A DNA stretch of 64,000 nt from Acidimicrobiaceae bacterium. Lineage in GTDB: Bacteria; Actinomycetota; Acidimicrobiia; Acidimicrobiales; Acidimicrobiaceae. The stretch covers positions 17,050-81,049 of the forward strand of contig JABEUN010000047.1 in NCBI GenBank assembly GCA_013044385.1, read 5' to 3'. A program made the position numbers and the translations under genes. Below the pieces are notes generated by a model. It was given only the letters and a program-made list of their open reading frames with translations. It did no database searches and was not told the origin of the DNA. This document shows, one piece after another, positions 8,822-17,478 of this stretch; the stretch's first letter is position 1, and each line of letters begins with the position of its first letter.

Positions 8822-11557
8822 TTAAGGTCTTCGCAGATCCGAAGTGTCTAGCGAGACGTGCTTTGGGACCCAATTCTTTGAAGCCGTTCCTTTACGTCGC
8901 CGAAGAAGCCCATAGCCTGCTGCGAGCATTACAAGTGCCGAGACGGCAGTAACCAGCATTCCAGTTCTTAGTCCGGGCGCTTTGTAGTAGATGCGGACTG
9001 TAGACGATCCGTTAGGCACTTGGAATCTCATCGTGGTCCAAGGTAGTTCCTGTGTCGGGAACTCCCTTTTGGTGACTCCACTATGTTCAACCAGCGCATA
9101 CCAGCCAGGTGCGTAGTTTTGGTTCCAAACTATGCTGCCGATACCGACCGATGTTGCAGCGACGACCGAACGCCCTGATAAGTCTGTGGACGAAGCCGTG
9201 ATGGTGGTATTCTGAGTGGCCGTAAAAAGCTTGACTTTCGGATTAGTGCTGACGAAGGTACTGATCCCTCCTGAATTTGAGACGAAGCGCCAGAGCTGGG
9301 GAGTTATGAAAGGGGCCTCCACCCCATTTATTTCGTATGCGCCGGCCGGGGTAGTGATTCTGATGCCGAGGATCGGGTGTCCACCGGCACTGTTAATGAG
9401 ACAACGAGGCAGTGTGTAGCCGACCGCCGAAGTGGGGACTGAGAAGTTGAGGGTGTAGACAGGGTCGCCATTCGGGGTAGCGCCCAGTGCTACCGAGCTC
9501 GGGGCAGTCAACTCACCGCTGACTCCAAGCAGGCGAAATCCTGACAGGCAGGAAGTGGTCGTCCCGGTGGGTGGAGCGAGGATGATGGAATCGACCTCGA
9601 ATGGCTTACCGAAATAGCCGCCAGAATAAGTAGGCAAGCCGTTCTGCAGTGGAGTCAACTCCGCCTGTGGAGGCTGGGGAGCGGCTTGGCCGAGTTGTCC
9701 TCCGTTGGCCTGGTAAAAGTAGAGCGGTGAGGTATTGAATAGGTCGAGGTTATATACGTTATGCAGAATTGAATTAACCGCTGGCAGTCCTAGCTGATCG
9801 AGATAGTGGCTGTCCGTAAGCGTGTTGTAGTTTCCGAGTGATAGCGAGCTGTAACCCTGTACAGACGGTACGCCAACATAGACGTTGCTATCGGTGCTAA
9901 GTACGTTAGCCAGGTTCGGGAAGCCAAAGAGTTGCGGATTGTAGCTTCCGAACCTTCCACCTTGTGGCAGAAGAGCAATCTGACTCCTCACCGATGGACT
10001 GTTGGCGAAGTACTGGTTACCACCTGGGATCTGGGATATGAGCGTGGAAAGTCCGAATAGGCCGACCTCTGCAACGAAGATCGGTAGAAGTATCCACGTG
10101 ATCCAGTCTGTGGACTTCTCCTTTACGCCATCATAGAGCAGCAAGCCGACCGTCAGCAGAATCTCAACACCGGCGACGATTACGTAAATGGTAAGGGGGT
10201 GCGAACGGTGTCCATTCGAAGGGACGACGTCGAGTATTTGGTAGAGCTCCCGAGTATTGAAGAAGTACATGAACTCGGTTGCAACGGTGACGCCGGCCAA
10301 TACAAGCAGGACAAGGCGACCGGTGATAGAGATCCTTTTGCGCCGAAGGCGGAAACTGTCCCAGGTAAGTCCGGCAATTACGCACAACATGATCTCGAAT
10401 CCGAAGAAGTTTCGACTCGGTAGCCGCTGGTGACCGTAGAGGGGGACGTGGAACATCAGCAGAGCAAGCGGTGTGTAGGCGCCTAAGGATAGGAGCAGGC
10501 TGGCGATTCCAGCGGCCTTTAGTGCGTTGAGCCTGCGATCCATGCTAAGTGAGGAAGATCGGGTAAATAGGCCAACAAGGCCGAGCGAAACCACGAGTAT
10601 CGATACGTAGGAGCCGATCTCGCCGAGATTATAAGGCCCGAAGTAAGCGGGTTGGTTGAAGATCCCAGAGCCACCCTCCAAAAAGGGGAAGAGGAGGAGA
10701 ATAAGAGACTGGGGTTGGAACGGCCCGGAGATGTAGAAGTTGTACCCGCCAGCGCTTCTGTTCGAGATCTGTTGAAAATCCAGGCCGGGGATCCACTGGA
10801 TTGCCGATAACCCAAGGGCTAAGACTCCGGCAATGGCCAGTAGCAGTACGAACCTGGGGATTGGCATTCTCGTCTTGCCAACCAGTGCTAGCGAAAAAAC
10901 TGCGATCATCAATACCCCGTCGAGCATCGCCTCTGGCGCTCCGGCTGTAACGCACAGCGCGAAAGAGAGAGCTAGGGCCGCAGACCACATGAACCCACCG
11001 CGTAAATCGGGTTGTTCGGACATCTTCAGGATACAAAAAACTGACCAAATGATGGCAGTGATCCCAGAGATCATGTCCAGGTGGACAGTTTGCGAGACGA
11101 AGACCCCACTTAGCGTAAATGACGACGCAGCGATAGCACTTGCTGTAGCACTTCCACCCAGTTGCCTAGTGATAAGGATGATGCCCCCGGCTGCAAGCGA
11201 GTATTCAGCGACCAGCATTACTGAAAAAGCCCAAGTTGGGGAGAGGATCAGGAATAGCCAAGAGAGCGGGAAGAAGGTCTGTACATTGAACCCAGCAAGT
11301 AAGGGAGTTCCCGACCATGAGAACGTGTTCCAGACTGGGAGCCGGCCGCTGAGTTCAATCTTTGCAGCGAGGTAGTGTAGCGGAACGTTCTGATTCAGGT
11401 TGTCGGAAAAGATTAACGGGTGACCAAGGGCCGCTGGAACCAACATCACGATGACAATGGTCGCGCTGAGAATCGACCAAACCAGAAGATAAGAGCCTCC
11501 CTGGGAGGCGAAGGTGGAGTCAGCTAACGCTTGACGAGGAATCGCTCTCGAAGCCAA
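8822..11557 (-). CDS. YfhO-like polytopic membrane protein (GT-C type)
   Basis: A 911-residue protein. Roughly twelve hydrophobic helices occupy the first 510 residues, with an extracytoplasmic loop after the first helix (FSDNLNQNVPLHYLAA, then RLPVWNTFSWSGTPLLAGFN) typical of YfhO and related GT-C enzymes. A long exported region follows (about 515-870), then a last helix and a basic cytoplasmic tail (YGLLRRRKGTASK). In Bacillus, YfhO glycosylates teichoic acid with sugar from a lipid carrier. The start overlaps the end of the GT2 gene by 34 bases, so the two are coupled: the GT2 could load the polyprenol and this protein transfer the sugar outside. Substrate is unknown. Confidence 0.78.
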   Translation of the reverse strand: MASRAIPRQALADSTFASQGGSYLLVWSILSATIVIVMLVPAALGHPLIFSDNLNQNVPLHYLAAKIELSGRLPVWNTFSWSGTPLLAGFNVQTFFPLSWLFLILSPTWAFSVMLVAEYSLAAGGIILITRQLGGSATASAIAASSFTLSGVFVSQTVHLDMISGITAIIWSVFCILKMSEQPDLRGGFMWSAALALSFALCVTAGAPEAMLDGVLMIAVFSLALVGKTRMPIPRFVLLLAIAGVLALGLSAIQWIPGLDFQQISNRSAGGYNFYISGPFQPQSLILLLFPFLEGGSGIFNQPAYFGPYNLGEIGSYVSILVVSLGLVGLFTRSSSLSMDRRLNALKAAGIASLLLSLGAYTPLALLMFHVPLYGHQRLPSRNFFGFEIMLCVIAGLTWDSFRLRRKRISITGRLVLLVLAGVTVATEFMYFFNTRELYQILDVVPSNGHRSHPLTIYVIVAGVEILLTVGLLLYDGVKEKSTDWITWILLPIFVAEVGLFGLSTLISQIPGGNQYFANSPSVRSQIALLPQGGRFGSYNPQLFGFPNLANVLSTDSNVYVGVPSVQGYSSLSLGNYNTLTDSHYLDQLGLPAVNSILHNVYNLDLFNTSPLYFYQANGGQLGQAAPQPPQAELTPLQNGLPTYSGGYFGKPFEVDSIILAPPTGTTTSCLSGFRLLGVSGELTAPSSVALGATPNGDPVYTLNFSVPTSAVGYTLPRCLINSAGGHPILGIRITTPAGAYEINGVEAPFITPQLWRFVSNSGGISTFVSTNPKVKLFTATQNTTITASSTDLSGRSVVAATSVGIGSIVWNQNYAPGWYALVEHSGVTKREFPTQELPWTTMRFQVPNGSSTVRIYYKAPGLRTGMLVTAVSALVMLAAGYGLLRRRKGTASKNWVPKHVSLDTSDLRRP

Positions 11558-12348
11558 GTTCCTAGAACCACCCTTGTGTAGTTGAGCCCATACTTGAGGT
11601 TGTTGCCCTTCTTCGACGTTCCTGTTGGACGTCTGTGCATGACGGTTGCAATCTCCCTTATTCGAGCACCGGACATGATCGCGCCAATCAGAAGTTCGGA
11701 TGACTGATACTGCGGCTCCGACAGCCTGATCCCTGACAGCAGTCGGGTCCGGAAAGCTCGGTAGCCACTAGAAGTATCGGTCACCTTGGTTCCCGTTAGG
11801 ACTGTAATTAGCCTGGCAAAGACTGTAACGCCGAAATCCCTCACGGGATCTCCGACTCGAGTCTCCCCCAACGACCGTGACCCTTGAACGAAGTCGGCGC
11901 TACCTTCCTTTAATGGAGCGAGGATAGCACCTAGATCGGAAGGATCCCATTGCCCGTCTGCATCGACGACAATCACGTATTCGGCTCTGAGTTCGATAGC
12001 CAGTTGATAACCCATCTTGAGTACGGCGCCTTGACCACGATTGACAGTGGCAATGCAGACTCCAAAGCCGAGTTGGCGAGCTACGTCTTTGGTGTCATCC
12101 TCGGAACCGTCGTCTAGTACCACCACACGTCCAACTCTGATCGTGTCAGCAGCATTCTGGATCAGCTGTGCAACAATAGGGAGATTCTTATGTTCGTTGA
12201 AGGCGGGTATGAGTAGAACGAACTCGACCGAATCCGGCCTTCCAAACTCATTTAAGTACGCGTCGATGGCCCTCTTGTTGACCGGGTCGGGCGCAAGTAG
12301 GTACTCCGCCTCCACGGTCTGAGGAACCCTAATTCCGCCCCGCTTCAC
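11524..12348 (-). CDS. GT2 family glycosyltransferase (polyprenyl-phosphate sugar synthase-like)
   Basis: A 274-residue GT-A glycosyltransferase. LLIPAFNEHKNLP opens the nucleotide-binding fold; VVLDDGSEDDT and the DXD-type motif VVDADGQWDP mark the donor and metal site; SGYRAFRTRLL is the acceptor segment typical of dolichyl-phosphate mannose/glucose synthases. There are no membrane helices. It is translationally coupled to the YfhO-like gene, so it probably makes the lipid-linked sugar used by that protein. The sugar itself cannot be read from the sequence. The first 40 residues before the domain are of unclear use. Confidence 0.8.
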   Translation of the reverse strand: MKRGGIRVPQTVEAEYLLAPDPVNKRAIDAYLNEFGRPDSVEFVLLIPAFNEHKNLPIVAQLIQNAADTIRVGRVVVLDDGSEDDTKDVARQLGFGVCIATVNRGQGAVLKMGYQLAIELRAEYVIVVDADGQWDPSDLGAILAPLKEGSADFVQGSRSLGETRVGDPVRDFGVTVFARLITVLTGTKVTDTSSGYRAFRTRLLSGIRLSEPQYQSSELLIGAIMSGARIREIATVMHRRPTGTSKKGNNLKYGLNYTRVVLGTWLRERFLVKR

Positions 12349-12774
12349 TACTGCCCTCTCGATATTTGGCTCAGCAGAGACTAGTCGCCACCGTTGGTAG
12401 CAGGTTCACTACTGAGGTATAGGATTTGGGTCTCCCATTGAGCTGCCACGGCGGTGTAGCCGACGGTAGTCGCCAGTTGCGCCACATGTACGGAGTTGTC
12501 GGACCGGACTTTCGAGGGTCTTTTGAATTACACGACTGAAATTACAGAATATTTCGATTTGGAGCAGCATCGTTTTAGCTTCCTACCTACAATATCTGGT
12601 ACTTGGCTCATGGTTGAGCCCTATATGTAGTGTTCTCTCGTTTCGTACAGTGGATGGCCGACGAAAAGTGGGATCTAGCTTCGAAGTTGTGACAAGAAGT
12701 AGTGGAGAGTCAATGGGGGTCTCGAGCGACCAGATTGTTGTGGTCATTCGTGTGCGGAAAGTGGGAATTCAGAA
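12349..12774. other. Intergenic region between GT2 and nrdJ
   Basis: No coding region is visible in these 426 bases between divergent genes. The recognisable content is the NrdR-box-like pair at 12587-12633, about 140 bases before nrdJ, implying a leader of roughly 100 bases. I see no convincing cobalamin riboswitch. Confidence 0.6.
12587..12633 (+). promoter_or_regulatory. Pair of NrdR boxes upstream of nrdJ
   Basis: Box 2 (12618-12633, GCCCTATATGTAGTGT) matches the published NrdR consensus acaCwATATaTwGtgt at about 13 of 16 positions. Box 1 (12587-12602, CTACAATATCTGGTAC) matches at about 10 of 16. The two are exactly 31 bases apart start to start, three helical turns, which is the usual spacing of NrdR box pairs. 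NrdR represses ribonucleotide reductase genes according to the dATP/ATP level. nrdR itself is not adjacent here. Confidence 0.7.
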
Positions 12775-15558
12775 ATGGCAATAGCACCAGAGAGAATGTC
12801 GATCGGTATCAGGAGGCACTTCACCTCCGAGGTTGAAGAGGTCTATCGTATGGTCGAGTGGGAGGTCCGGGAGTCTCGGATCACCAATTACCGTGACGGT
12901 GCTATCGCATTCGAGCAGCTTGGTGTCGAGGTTCCAAGTAGTTGGAGCGTGAATGCCACCAATATTCTGGCTCAGAAATATTTCAGAGGAAATCTCGGCT
13001 CACCCGAGCGCGAACACTCGCTCAAGCAGGTAGCGGACAGGGTTGTGGACACAATCCACGCGTGGGGAGTTAAAGATGGCTACTTCGTCGACGATGACGA
13101 GGCGGAGTCCTTCAAGGCCGAGCTCAAATATCTCGTCATAACTCAACGTGCCGCGTTTAACTCTCCAGTTTGGTTCAATATCGGCGTTAAGGGTGTTCCC
13201 GCACAAGCATCAGCCTGTTTTATTCTTGCGGTCGATGATTCCATGGACTCCATTCTGAACTGGTATAGAGAGGAAGGGATCATCTTCAAAGGTGGGTCCG
13301 GAGCTGGTGTAAACCTCTCCAAGATCCGTTCGTCGAAGGAGTTCATACAAGGTGGCGGAACAGCGTCGGGACCTGTGAGCTTCATGCGTGGTGCCGATGC
13401 TTCGGCTGGGACCATCAAGTCTGGTGGAAAGACCCGTAGGGCTGCCAAGATGGTGATTCTGAACGTAGAGCATCCAGACATTCAGGACTTCATTTGGTGC
13501 AAGGCCCTCGAGGAGCGTAAGGCGCGTGTACTTCGTGATGCCGGCTTCGATATGGACCTTGATGGGAAGGACAGTTTCTCCATCCAGTACCAGAATGCAA
13601 ACAACTCGGTTCGCATCGCAGACGAATTCATGAAGGCAGTAGAGGATGACCTCGACTGGGAACTGAAGGGAGTCTCTTCCGGCGAGACTGTCAAGACGGT
13701 GAGGGCACGTGAGCTGTGGAGGGAGATCGCCCAAGCATCCTGGGAGTGTGCTGATCCCGGACTCCAGTTCGATACGACCATAAATAGGTGGCATACTGCA
13801 CCCAACTCCGGTCGGATCAACGGCTCCAATCCGTGCTCGGAATATATGCACATAGATAATTCTGCGTGCAACCTTGCCAGTTTGAATCTGCTCAAGTTTT
13901 TGAATGACGACGGTACCTTCGATATCAGTGGCTTCGAGGCCGCCTCAAGAATTATCTTCACAGCACAGGAGATACTGGTCGGAAATGCCGACTACCCGAC
14001 CGAGGGGATTGGCGAGAACTCAAGGAGATTCCGGCAGCTCGGTATCGGCTACGCCAATCTGGGTGCACTCTTGATGGCAAAAGGTCTTCCCTACGACTCC
14101 GATGAAGGTAGGGCATGGGCGGCGTCTATTACGGCATTGTTGACTGGTACCGCTTATGCAACCTCAGCGAAGATGGCTGCAAGATTGGGTCCATTCGCTG
14201 GCTTCAGTGAGAACAGAGAAGCAATGATCAATGTCCTCAGGATGCATCGGGAGGCTGTATCGAACATCGATGAGGAGTTAGTCCAGACCGAGTTGTTGAC
14301 GGCTGCTCAAGAGGTATGGGACGAGGCAGTTGAGCAGGGCGAAGTGTTTGGCGTGCGCAATGCACAGGCGAGCGTTCTGGCACCGACCGGGACCATCGGA
14401 CTTCTGATGGACTGTGACACGACTGGAATCGAGCCTGATCTAGGACTTGTGAAGACCAAGAAGCTGGTTGGTGGCGGGACTATGTCGATAGTGAATCAGA
14501 CCGTCCCAAGGGCTTTGACTCAGCTTGGGTACGGCGACGACCAGAGGAATGAAATCATCTCCTACATCGACCAGAATCGCAGCATTGTTGGCGCACCCTA
14601 CCTCAAGAGCTCGGACTTGCCGGTTTTCGCGTGTTCCATGGGTGATAACACCATCCACTACCTTGGCCACGTGAGAATGATGGCTGCGGTTCAGCCGTTT
14701 ATCTCAGGAGCCATTTCGAAGACGGTAAATATGCCCGAAGAGGCTTCAGTTGAGGACATCGAGCAGCTTCATTTCGATGCTTGGAAGATGGGCATTAAAG
14801 CGGTTGCCATCTACCGTGATAACTGCAAGGTGGCTCAGCCACTGTCGACCACCAAGTCGGACTCCTATGCTGCGCCTAATGATGCGGAGCTAGCCAGGAA
14901 GGTCGAGGAACTCGAAATAGCTCTGAAGACCCAGACAGTAGTTGTGAAGCGTCCGATTCGAGAACGGCTACCAAGGCGCAGGAGGTCGAGCACCTTCGCG
15001 TTTCGTGTAGCGGATTGCGAAGGTTATGTCACTGTCGGGGAGTACGAGGACGGTCGCCCCGGTGAGGTGTTCATGAAGGTATCCAAGCAGGGGTCTACCC
15101 TGGCGGGGATCATGGATGCATTCTCAATCTCAGTCAGTTTGGGGCTGCAGCACGGGGTACCACTGTCGACGTTCGTTCGTAAGTACACCAACATGAGATT
15201 CGAGCCCGCCGGCATGACAGATGATCCGGATATCAGGATTGCATCGTCACTTGTGGACTACATCTTCAGGCGTCTAGCCGTCGATTATCTCCCACTTGAT
15301 GAGAGGCAGGAACTAGGTATCCAGACGGTGGAGGAGCGGACCCAGCCAACGCTGTTCCAAGAGGAACAATCTGTAGAGCGCCTTAGTAGTCAGCAGGATT
15401 ACCCGCACGAAGTGAAGATGGTTGCAAAACCGGATGGACTTATCTCTCGGGAGATGGCCAAGGACTCACCTTACTGCTATCAGTGCGGCAACGCGATGCA
15501 GAGGTCAGGTTCTTGCTATGTATGTAGCAGCTGTGGCACCACCAGTGGGTGCAGCTGA
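12775..15558 (+). CDS. nrdJ: Class II (adenosylcobalamin-dependent) ribonucleotide reductase
   Basis: A 927-residue NrdJ that reduces ribonucleotides to deoxyribonucleotides using adenosylcobalamin to generate a thiyl radical. The active-site segment NPCSEYMHIDNSACNLASLNL carries the radical Cys (about residue 354), the catalytic Glu, and a Cys of the redox pair; the partner Cys is in SACFILAVDDSMDSI near residue 145. The loop APTGTIGLLMDCDTTGIEP is also conserved. The C-terminus has a TSCPD-like domain and a Cys-rich tail (CYQCGNAM, then CYVCSSCGTTSGCS) that relays electrons from thioredoxin. It is transcribed alone between NrdR boxes and a strong terminator. Confidence 0.95.
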   Translation: MAIAPERMSIGIRRHFTSEVEEVYRMVEWEVRESRITNYRDGAIAFEQLGVEVPSSWSVNATNILAQKYFRGNLGSPEREHSLKQVADRVVDTIHAWGVKDGYFVDDDEAESFKAELKYLVITQRAAFNSPVWFNIGVKGVPAQASACFILAVDDSMDSILNWYREEGIIFKGGSGAGVNLSKIRSSKEFIQGGGTASGPVSFMRGADASAGTIKSGGKTRRAAKMVILNVEHPDIQDFIWCKALEERKARVLRDAGFDMDLDGKDSFSIQYQNANNSVRIADEFMKAVEDDLDWELKGVSSGETVKTVRARELWREIAQASWECADPGLQFDTTINRWHTAPNSGRINGSNPCSEYMHIDNSACNLASLNLLKFLNDDGTFDISGFEAASRIIFTAQEILVGNADYPTEGIGENSRRFRQLGIGYANLGALLMAKGLPYDSDEGRAWAASITALLTGTAYATSAKMAARLGPFAGFSENREAMINVLRMHREAVSNIDEELVQTELLTAAQEVWDEAVEQGEVFGVRNAQASVLAPTGTIGLLMDCDTTGIEPDLGLVKTKKLVGGGTMSIVNQTVPRALTQLGYGDDQRNEIISYIDQNRSIVGAPYLKSSDLPVFACSMGDNTIHYLGHVRMMAAVQPFISGAISKTVNMPEEASVEDIEQLHFDAWKMGIKAVAIYRDNCKVAQPLSTTKSDSYAAPNDAELARKVEELEIALKTQTVVVKRPIRERLPRRRRSSTFAFRVADCEGYVTVGEYEDGRPGEVFMKVSKQGSTLAGIMDAFSISVSLGLQHGVPLSTFVRKYTNMRFEPAGMTDDPDIRIASSLVDYIFRRLAVDYLPLDERQELGIQTVEERTQPTLFQEEQSVERLSSQQDYPHEVKMVAKPDGLISREMAKDSPYCYQCGNAMQRSGSCYVCSSCGTTSGCS

Positions 15559-15644
15559 AAAACGGGACTCCTTGGGTGTCTCCTTATCGAGACAAAACGT
15601 AGTAAGTCGGAGTCTGATCGCTGCCGACGATACGGGTTAGGAGC

Positions 15645-15685
15645 GTCGTCTCCCCTCAGCATTGCGAGAGGGGAGACGACTTTTT
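15645..15685 (+). terminator. Rho-independent terminator of nrdJ
   Basis: A perfect 13-bp stem (15645-15657 with 15668-15680, GTCGTCTCCCCTC) closes a 10-base loop and is followed by TTTTT at 15681-15685. It lies 87 bases after the nrdJ stop codon. Confidence 0.9.
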
Positions 15686-15931
15686 ATGGGGGGTATAAGG
15701 TTTCGTTTTGCGCCCGGGGAAGTTGACCATCTTGACCCACGCGTCCTGACTCTGCAGGTGCATTTCCTATCTGCGAAACGAGCGCAGACTCGATGATCTG
15801 AGCGAGAGGTTAACAGACGGGTCCGTAGTGACCTCCGAGGACCTGCGATCTCTTTATCAGTCTCAACAGTTTACGGAGCTGGCAAACTCATAGTTCACCG
15901 ATATCAAAAACAGTTCTTCCGGCATGCATAT

Positions 15932-16098
15932 ACTCGCCACTGGCGAACCCACTTTCGGAGTGAAACGGTGATCATACCGAATGGCTATGCAATCTTGATG
16001 ATCGCAGCCCACTCCGGGGAGTAGGCTTTCCGGTGATCGATCACCTGCCGGACCAGCTTCTGCTTGCTCTCGTTGTCCCCACTTTTTCCTTTGACGCC
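15932..16098 (-). pseudogene. IS3-family transposase OrfA relic
   Basis: Read on the minus strand, the segment gives KQKLVRQVIDHRKAYSPEWAAIIKIA, then an in-frame TAG, then PFGMITVSLRKWVRQ. The pattern of a helix, SEWAAI-type residues and a closing LRKWVRQ is the hallmark of the helix-turn-helix OrfA of actinobacterial IS3 elements. There is a premature stop, no intact start, and no OrfB (DDE) gene alongside, so this is a dead remnant. Confidence 0.65.
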
Positions 16099-16129
16099 AT
16101 CCCTCTCTCAGGAGAGGGATGGCGTCAAA
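16090..16129. repeat. Perfect 18-bp inverted repeat (hairpin)
   Basis: TTTGACGCCATCCCTCTC at 16090-16107 is exactly inverted at 16112-16129, with the four-base loop TCAG. There is no T-run on either side, so it is not a standard intrinsic terminator. It abuts the IS3 relic. It could be a transposon-related end or a dispersed palindromic element. Confidence 0.7.
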
Positions 16130-16327
16130 CCCGGGCCGATACGAATCATTAATCAGAGCGAAATGTCTTGTTCGGTCAAGCAATTGCAAATCGCCATTTA
16201 TCGGAGCTTTCGTTTGTTTGCTAGCTCGACCTCCAGTAGTTCGAATGTATTTCAATCAAGCCGCGTGGCCAGACACGATCGATGTTTGCCATTGGTATCG
16301 GCCGTGCGGCAGATCTATAGTTAGACG

Positions 16328-16846
16328 ATGGATTCAATACATGCCTCCCAGAGACCAATTGTCAGCAGATCAATTGAGCTGGTACGGAAGTCGGATTCAG
16401 ACTTGGAGATGTTTCTTGAGGTTCAATTTGCTAACTACATCGCCGAACGGGTCGCATCTGGTGAATCTGAATCAAAGGCACGAGAGATAGCTCTCGAACA
16501 GCGAAAAGGGTATTTTCCAAACGGTGAGAGGACGGACGCCCACAGGGTGTACACCATCAAGTCTCATCCAGAAGGGGAGATCGGCGACCTTTGGATAGGA
16601 AGACCTGAGCCAGCTGAAACGAGTGCATGGTGGATATATTTCATCGGCATCCATCCTGAGTTCAGGCGCCGAGGATTCGCAAGACTGGCACTTTCAGAGG
16701 TAGAAAAGGTGGTTCTTAATCTTGGTGGAAGTCGGCTGGGATTGAATGTATTCGGCACGAACTCCGGGGCTAAATCACTTTATCTGCAGGAGGGGTACAT
16801 AGAAGTTTCAGCACAAATGGCAAAACAGCTCCTTGAACCCGCCTGA
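16328..16846 (+). CDS. GNAT-family N-acetyltransferase
   Basis: A 172-residue GNAT protein. The acetyl-CoA pyrophosphate loop is IHPEFRRRGFARLAL near residue 110 (the R/Q-x-x-G-x-G/A motif A), and the C-terminal SRLGLNVFGTNSGAKSLYLQEGY is the typical motif B region with NxxAxxLYxxxGF. It acetylates a small molecule or protein amine; the substrate is unknown. It is monocistronic, with a repeat-rich tract upstream. Confidence 0.8.
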   Translation: MDSIHASQRPIVSRSIELVRKSDSDLEMFLEVQFANYIAERVASGESESKAREIALEQRKGYFPNGERTDAHRVYTIKSHPEGEIGDLWIGRPEPAETSAWWIYFIGIHPEFRRRGFARLALSEVEKVVLNLGGSRLGLNVFGTNSGAKSLYLQEGYIEVSAQMAKQLLEPA

Positions 16847-16877
16847 TCGGCCATCTCTCCCCATACCAAGATCACCG

Positions 16878-17396
16878 CTAAGTTAGCTTCGAGTTATCTT
16901 CTCGGTCATTGATGAAAACCAGGGCTATGGTGCCAATCACTGCGACCGCAGCCAGAATCACCGATATATAGGCCAAGATCTGGCTGTTTAAGCTGAGAGA
17001 AAACTGCCAAGCCCAAACCAATCCCGGGGATCTAGCGCTGTAAATGGCGGTAGCTCTTGGAAGATTGTGTTCCGGGTTGTGCCATAAGAAGAAGGCGATC
17101 AACTCACCTGCAACGGTTATAGATGCCAGTAAAACTCTCTGCCATAACCTCTGCAACAGCCACACACCGATCAGCAGCAGCGGAACCAAAAGGTAGGTTT
17201 TGGGCAGGTAGAGAACGTCTATACCCGGTCCACCCCCTTGAACAAGCGGAGCGTAGCCGGTCCATCCCGTGAAAATAGTTTCGAAAATGAGTGGCAGGAC
17301 CAGGGGAATCAGCCAAGCGAGCAGGAGTCCTATGAGTATCTTCGATCTTGTAGAGATCGAACTGAACATGGTCGATAGCGTCCGGCTCTTCGACAT
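16878..17396 (-). CDS. Hypothetical membrane protein
   Basis: A 172-residue protein with about four predicted helices: residues 20-40 (ILIGLLLAWLIPLVLPLIF), 65-85 (TYLLVPLLLIGVWLL), 88-105 (VLLASITVAGELIAFFLW) and 140-165 (ILAYISVILAAVAVIGTIALVF). The N-terminus is basic and likely cytoplasmic. I recognise no family motif. It lies downstream of the DPP IV-like peptidase gene on the same strand, about 80 bases away, and might be cotranscribed. Confidence 0.6.
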   Translation of the reverse strand: MSKSRTLSTMFSSISTRSKILIGLLLAWLIPLVLPLIFETIFTGWTGYAPLVQGGGPGIDVLYLPKTYLLVPLLLIGVWLLQRLWQRVLLASITVAGELIAFFLWHNPEHNLPRATAIYSARSPGLVWAWQFSLSLNSQILAYISVILAAVAVIGTIALVFINDREDNSKLT

Positions 17397-17478
17397 ATAT
17401 ACCCTCAGATCAATCGTTCGTTACTATGGGTTCTGGTCAACTCGCTAAGACATTCTTGCCGCACAGGTCTTGTTCGGG

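Larger units (their letters stand above)
15686..16327. other. Decayed intergenic DNA after nrdJ
   Basis: No intact gene in these 640 bases. From about 15704 to 15892 the plus strand shows two short out-of-frame stretches (one reading GEVDHLDPRVLTLQ, the next LRNERRLDDLSERLTDGS up to TAG near 15892) that look like one short frameshifted coding relic; I do not recognise it. The minus strand carries an IS3 orfA relic and there is a long perfect hairpin, both listed separately. Confidence 0.4.

Noticed and set aside
12349..12774. Cobalamin riboswitch before nrdJ
   Set aside because: I see no B12-box-like GCCACTG motif or extended leader structure; NrdR boxes explain the region.
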